Positions 58,930-64,000 of a stretch of DNA of 64,000 nt are shown piece after piece (position 1 is the stretch's first letter; each line of letters starts with the position of its first letter). The notes under the pieces are model-generated. The model had not been told where the DNA came from, did no database searches, and worked only from the letters and a program-made list of their open reading frames with translations. Both the position numbers and the translations under genes were made by a program. Origin of the DNA: Gordius sp. MW1 (Eukaryota > Nematomorpha > Gordioida > Gordea > Gordiidae); contig OZ038531.1 of the NCBI GenBank assembly GCA_964036665.1, positions 22,650,591 through 22,714,590 on the forward strand, read 5' to 3'.

Positions 58930-59620
58930 GAGCTGCGGCGGAACGGTTTGCGGTAAATTACGTGGAAAGACCGAAGGATACCAAGTTCGCGATCCAGCTC
59001 GTAATGAAGCAATGGGATGGACAGCTAAACAAATTCCCAAAAGCTGTCAAGGGGATAACGGTGGAAGTACCGTTAAAAGAGGGAATAGATCCCGTATTAA
59101 TCCCCGCACGATTAAATAAACTCGATAACGCGTGTTGTTTACGAAGCTGGACCTAACTTAGGCGTACCTACAGCTTGAATTAGGTGCAGAGACGAGCCAA
59201 CGATTGACTATCTCCACCCACAAGGGCTTATTAAAGTTACCGGATGCCGTTTAGCTTAAATTGTGCCGCGGCTATTTTCCAAAAAACAATGGATCAAATA
59301 TTAGGAGGCATGGAGGGGGTAGCAATATAAATCGATGATATACTAATTGCAGGGGAAACAGAAGAAATCCACAACGAGCGGTTTCTCAAAGTCCTAGAAA
59401 CGTTACAAAAGTGGGGGTTCGTGCCAAACATTTCTAAGAGCATCTTGTGGGCAAAGGAAGTAACATTTTTGGGATACGGAATAAGTAACAAGGGGATTCA
59501 AATCAACGACAATAAAGCCGAACTAGTCAAGCAGTGGAAAAATTTAACAAACAAAAACGAAGTAAAATTCTTCCTTGGGTTAACAGCATATTTTTCAAAG
59601 TTCATTAAGGACTAGGCCAA
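58930..59620 (+). pseudogene. Reverse transcriptase remnant
   Basis: Palm motifs are present but spread over three frames, with stops at about 59157 and 59328. The second falls directly before the IDD of the catalytic box, so the polymerase is dead. The connecting region before RNase H (to 59615) is open and ends in a stop. Confidence 0.8.
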
Positions 59621-59645
59621 AATCGTACACCCGATTCAGAAACTC

Positions 59646-60041
59646 ATGAAAAAAAACGTGATGTACCACTGGGGTGGAGAACAACAAAGCGCATTCGAAG
59701 CCATCAAGTCCGCACTTACGAAAGCCCCCGTACTGGCACATTTTAATGGAGATTGGGAGACTAGCCTGGTCGGAGACGCCTTCGGTACAGGGTTAGGGGC
59801 CATCTCACAGCAACGAGCACCAGGGGAGAATTGGAGAGTGGCCTATGCTTCAAGAGCGTTAAACGATAGCGAAAGCCAGTATTCGACGATCGAACGAGGG
59901 GCGCTTGCCGCGGTTTATGGACTTAAAAGGTTCAATGAGTTCATACAAGGACGAAGCGTTACTATTAAGATGGATCATAGACCGCTAGTATTATATTTGA
60001 TCATATCAAAAGGGGCAAGGAACAATGATCACCACGTCTAA
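59646..60041 (+). pseudogene. RNase H remnant
   Basis: Open for 131 codons. GDAFGTGLGA (first Asp), YSTIERGALA (Glu) and a DHRPL stretch match the gypsy RNase H. A frameshift follows at about 60030. Confidence 0.85.
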
Positions 60042-60058
60042 CTAGGTGGACGCTATTT

Positions 60059-61400
60059 GTGTCAGGCTTCACGACCAAGTTTGAATACAACAAGGGATCC
60101 AAAAACGCGGCAGATTTCTTGTCCAGTAAACCTAACGAACACGCGTATCAGGTTAGCGAGGAGATGCCAGAAGACTCTATAAATCCATTTATATCATTGA
60201 ACGTAGTGAGACAACACACGTTAGATGATCCGGGGCTACGTCAATTAAAAGAGGGGATTAAAGGTAAACAAAACACAATGGTCACTTATGGTCTAAAACG
60301 CTCATAAGAAAAACACTGCCAAAGTTACATGAAACAAAAAACATAATATTTTACAAAGGGCGACGAATATTAATTCCGGCTAAGTTTGAGGAGCGGTACT
60401 CCAAAGACTACATAGGGGCCACGTGGGTATCAAGCCAATGCAAGAAGTGGCGTGGCAGTATATATGGTGGCCCACTCTCGACGATGACTTATTGAGCGTG
60501 GCGAAAGGGAGCCGGAATTGCAATTACACTGCCGCGGCGGCGAAGAAGGCACCGTTGATAGAGTGTCAACCCAGCCATAGACCGTGGGTTCAAGTACATA
60601 TCGATATCATGGGTCCTCTCAAGGGTAAGACATACCTGGTGATGGTGGAAAATAGCTCGAAATAGGTAGAGGTGTTTAAATTAGAAGACACCACATCGAC
60701 CACCAATATAAAAAACTTGCCGAAACGTTTGCTAGATTTGGAAATCCACCATGGTTAATATCAGATAACGGCCCGCAATTCAAAGGGCAGGAGTTACAGA
60801 ATTTTTGCAAGATGCGAGGGATTAATCAACGATGGACAGCCCCTTACCATCCTGCGTCTAACGGTCTGGCAGATATGTACGATTAATTAAAGAAGCCTAT
60901 AAACGAGTCGTAAGTAGCGCTAAGTAGATTTTTGGAAAACTACAAATCTACAAAACACCCCACAACCAATAAAAGCCCAGCAGAGGTGATGCTAAAAAGG
61001 CGCATGCGAACAGAATGGGAGGTATTGAGGGAAACCGTACCACAACAAAGCAAATAAAAACATCCTTTTTTAAAGATAAATAGCCATATTTTTATAAAAA
61101 TGTATTTGTGACCAAGCAAATAGGTAGAAGGCACGATAAAAGCCAAGCACGGTAGTCGTTCCTACGATGTATGGGCACAGGGAAGAAAGCACCACTGACA
61201 CGTGGATCAAGTAAGGAAACGGAAAATCCTGAATTGGACCACACTGGGACAAGAGAACGTGTGGTCGCAAAGGATATCATCAGAAAGGGAAGCGGGAACA
61301 AGTGCTTCAAGGGAACAAATGCAAAACCGGGGAACAAGTGCTACAAGGGAACAAATTTAAAACGAGTCAGGAACGCCTAGAAACCTAGATACCCGCAGCG
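60059..61400 (+). pseudogene. Integrase and C-terminal remnant
   Basis: Covers the RNase H end, a decayed zinc-binding region (about 60330-60430), and the catalytic core: an H-I-D Asp at about 60600, then a stop at 60663, then the S-D-N-G Asp at about 60762 in another frame. At the position of the third acidic residue (about 60870) the codon reads Asp rather than Glu, and a stop follows. The tail to 61380 has a duplicated G-N-K-C-x-K-G-T-N unit. Non-functional. Confidence 0.8.
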
Positions 61401-61441
61401 TAGTCGGAAACCGCCAACATTTCTGAAATATTTTGTCTGTG

Positions 61442-61450
61442 AAAAGGGGG
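61442..61450 (+). other. Polypurine tract
   Basis: AAAAGGGGG, four bases before the 3' LTR. Confidence 0.7.
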
Positions 61451-61454
61451 TAAC

Positions 61455-61620
61455 TGTAGAGAGGGAATTGGAGTGCGAAGTCCCTCAGGGGATACGTTAT
61501 TTACCGATGTGTTGTCAATCAAATTACCGTTAATTGAGTTTGATATACACGTTTTACTTACTTTCTATTTTATTGTATCGCTTCGAAACCTGTAATAAAT
61601 AAAGTTTCCCAACCTTAACA
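61455..61620 (+). repeat. 3' LTR
   Basis: TGTAGAGAGGGAATTGG to CCTTAACA; see the 5' LTR. Confidence 0.9.
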
Positions 61621-61897
61621 ATCCCCAATTGAAAATATCAATATGTCGCCTATTTAATTTGTCATAAAAAGCATCGTTGCTCTTAATTTGTCCTAGTTCC
61701 CATTACTTTCTTATTGACAAATGCAAAGGTGATTTTGTTTCCAATTTTCATAACAAATTTGACACAGCGTACCAGATGTTAATTTGAATTTTACCCTCTT
61801 CTACATGTTTCGAAATTTTTTTGTCTTAATTAACATAATGGCCAACTTAATGCACATTTTTCTTAAGTTCTTTTTGCAAACCATTTCAATATCACTA

Positions 61898-63840
61898 GAG
61901 CTGTTAAAGTTACTTTACCACCGTAACTAGTTAAGTTACAGTTACTTACACAAAAAATGACACTAATTACAATTACAGTTACATTTTTTTAATTGTAACT
62001 GATTACAGTTCCAGTGACTTACCCGATGGATTAGTTATAACTAAAGTTATTCTAGTAAATTTGAAAAAAAACGATATTTTAATATTATTTATCTAAACAT
62101 TTGCATACAAATCAGAGGGTAATAAACAATGATTCGATTTTAAAAAAACGTTATTTTCATATTGTCATCTAACATGTTGGTCCGCTGTTTTTGAAAATTA
62201 ATTTACCATTACTGAATAGATGCTGGACGGGGGCGCTAGATGGTAGGAGTGCATTGAATTTAATGAAAAGTTTCTTCAATTTAGGGAAATTATTATTTAT
62301 TAACATTTTTATTCAAATCGATAAGAGTGTGAATGCACTCTTCTCTTGAATACTTTCCTACTTTAAAAGATTAAAAAAAATTAAACGTATTAGGTTCAAC
62401 TAGGTCCTGTTTTTCCTCCTTGTTAGGGATCATTGAATTAATGTAATTTAAAGTGTCTTCTTTAATTCTCTTATTTTTTAAAGACGGATCCACGGCCAAC
62501 TTGTTTAAAAAACTGGATTTTATAATAAAGAATATTAAGGCATTCATTATCCACTGTAAAGGAAAAAATTTGAAAAATTATGAGATCAAAAAAATTATTT
62601 TTTTTTTGATATTTTAGGTGAAGGAGCTCAAAAAAGTATCTAAAAGATGGTAAGTTTTAGAATTATGTTATCCTCGACATAATCCAGATAAGAATTCGTA
62701 AGCAGCGACAACTCTTAATTTGAGAAAAGATAACGTTTTACTGTAGAGATTAGTTTGATTCGTATCGCTTTTTAAGCTTGTGTGCATAATTTTTGTAAGA
62801 TGCTGGAAACAATTATTCAGCAACCTGTATACAAGCTGCGACCCTTAGTTAGCATTGGTTTTTAGATAAATATTTTAAGAAAATAGTTTTAACCTTTTTG
62901 AAACAACCCTCATCAGTTCGTTTTCTAAGCATATATTGGATGTTTATTAAAATGTTAAAGACACTAAAACGTACTAGTGTATATTTTTTATCAATATATA
63001 TAACATAAGTAATTAGTTGCACACTTACTACGTTGTAAAAATAAAAATAAAAGTAGCATTATAACTGATAGGAATAAAAGTTTTGAGGTTTTTATAAATT
63101 GCACATATAAAAATTTATAAAAAATACTTTTACATTCAAAAATTAAACCATTTGATCATAATGTAAGCCTAAGCCTCATATCATGTCCCAATATATTCAC
63201 TTAATCCCTTTTTTTAATAATTCAGCCACAAATTATTTTATTAATAAAACTTCTGCTTATATATTTTAGTGTAGTGCAAAATCGCACTAAAAATTCAGTG
63301 GTAAAGTTTCACTAGCCAATTCCATCTTTATAATGTGAAAGGTTATGCAAATGGCAAAACAAATGCTTAATGTGATTTATAACTTTCAAATTTCAAAGGT
63401 GTACCATGTTCAAGCTTAACCAACTTCTGGTAGTCTTATGATTTAATACAATACATTTGAGAAAAATCTTTAGCCGTTGTAGCCAAATTTATGTAACTAT
63501 TTTGATTAATTAGCCACCGAGTTAAAATATCATAGTCGGAGAGAATGACGTTGTTGCGAAATTTGAAGATGCTTTAAGAATATTTACAACTTTATCAAAA
63601 CTCATTTTAAGTCGGTGTGTTTATATTATTTTTTAGTGCCAAGGATATAAATTTGAATGTTCTTTATGGGTAGAAATCTTCTAAAATGCATTGAATATAT
63701 TGAAAAATTATTTACGTGTATTAGGGCCCACTCATATTTTATTCAACAAGATAAAATCTTTAAAATTTGAATTATACGCGGCTACGTGGTTGTGGTAAAT
63801 TACCCAATATCCAAAGTGTTCCTGTTATATTAATTTATAT
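61898..63840. mobile_element. hAT-like element, GTAACT type, sharing interior with the TCTCG type
   Basis: Starts TAGAGCTGTTAAAGTTACT with a subterminal GTAACT/AGTTAC cluster (61905-62045). From about 62850 to 63820 the sequence aligns in order with 52500-53790 of the TCTCG copy: ACCCTTAGTTAGCATYG, ATATAACATAAGTAATTAGT, ATGTGATTT, AAAATCTTTAGCC, GTTGCGAAATTTGAAGATG. The right end is missing; another element begins at 63847. Confidence 0.55.
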
Positions 63841-63846
63841 TTACCC

Positions 63847-64000
63847 AGTGGCGTAGCTAGGAGAGAAAACCGGGCCCCAGGGGCCCACCAAGGGAATAAT
63901 CTTGGGCCCCTGGGCCCCTTAAGCCATTTTTTTTATTTTATCTTAATTAAGAAACAATATAAAGATTATTACTATTGTTTTTGAATGAAACTTATTATAA
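63847..64000 (+). mobile_element. hAT-like element end, CAGTGGCGTAGCTAG type
   Basis: CAGTGGCGTAGCTAGGAGAG, GGGCCCCAGGGGCCCACC palindromes, CCTTAAGCCATTTT and TTATCTTAATTAAGAAACAA; matches 21468-21660. Runs off the window. Confidence 0.6.

Larger units (their letters stand above)
57832..61620 (+). mobile_element. Ty3/gypsy-type LTR retrotransposon, decayed
   Basis: Two short LTRs (180 and 166 bases) flank a gag-protease-RT-RNase H-integrase interior in the Ty3/gypsy order (integrase last). All domains are recognisable but every frame is broken. The interior is clearly less AT-rich than its surroundings. The flanking 5 bases (ATTCT left, ATCCC right) match only in three positions, so the target duplication has decayed or was lost. 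Confidence 0.92.

Noticed and set aside
58857..59156. Overlapping forward frames in the gypsy pol region as separate genes
   Set aside because: They are frameshifted pieces of one decayed polyprotein.

Overview
The window looks like intergenic and accessory DNA from an invertebrate animal. It is strongly AT-rich, spliceosomal introns are visible, and the mobile elements are animal-type: piggyBac, mariner, hAT, RTE LINEs, LINEs with a restriction-enzyme-like nuclease domain, and a Ty3/gypsy element. No species can be named from the sequence alone. Several deduced introns are only 48-58 bases, which suggests a genome with short native introns that has been inflated by repeats. Nothing here looks bacterial.

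One convincing host gene was found by joining exons by eye (16.53-21.10 kb, + strand). It has a probable signal-peptide exon, five tandem exons that each hold one Ig-like (beta-sandwich-like) domain, then a Cys-containing C-terminal region. GT-AG introns keep frame throughout and nearly all junctions are phase 1. Its long seventh intron is filled by two hairpin MITEs. A weaker candidate is a small signal-peptide gene at 2.88-3.08 kb with a possible 48-base intron. Two tRNA-Thr-like sequences (14.3 and 26.1 kb) look degenerate.

Layout: 0-4.5 kb holds tRNA-like repeats, a dispersed repeat, a stray piggyBac end, a 99-bp tandem array and the small gene. 4.5-6.6 kb is an element with TAGGGGAGACC ends carrying a nested fold-back. 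7-9 kb is GGGCC-rich repeat. 9.8-14.2 kb holds three decayed RT-nuclease LINE copies, one split by a TCTCG-type hAT. 14.3-16.5 kb has small MITEs. 16.5-21.1 kb is the Ig-like gene. 21.5-27 kb is repeats. 28.0-30.1 kb is a three-level nest of transposons. 31-33.7 kb has an RT scrap and a mariner remnant. 34.4-37.3 kb is the longest RT-nuclease LINE copy. 38.3-42.4 kb is a piggyBac element with TTAA ends and a nested non-coding LTR element. 44.7-46.5 kb ends in a 1.1-kb perfect (CATA)n array. 46.8-49.6 kb is tandem and dispersed repeats. 49.6-54.7 kb is an RTE LINE with a (GAA)n tail, split by a second TCTCG hAT. 55-57 kb is tRNA-like repeats plus an inverted copy of the 46.8-kb repeat. 57.8-61.6 kb is a broken gypsy element with very short LTRs. 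61.9-64 kb is a GTAACT-type hAT relative cut by another element.

No autonomous transposon is intact: every transposase or polymerase reading frame seen is interrupted or truncated. The nesting gives an order of events, and three insertions can be checked directly because the target duplication or the empty site is visible in the window.
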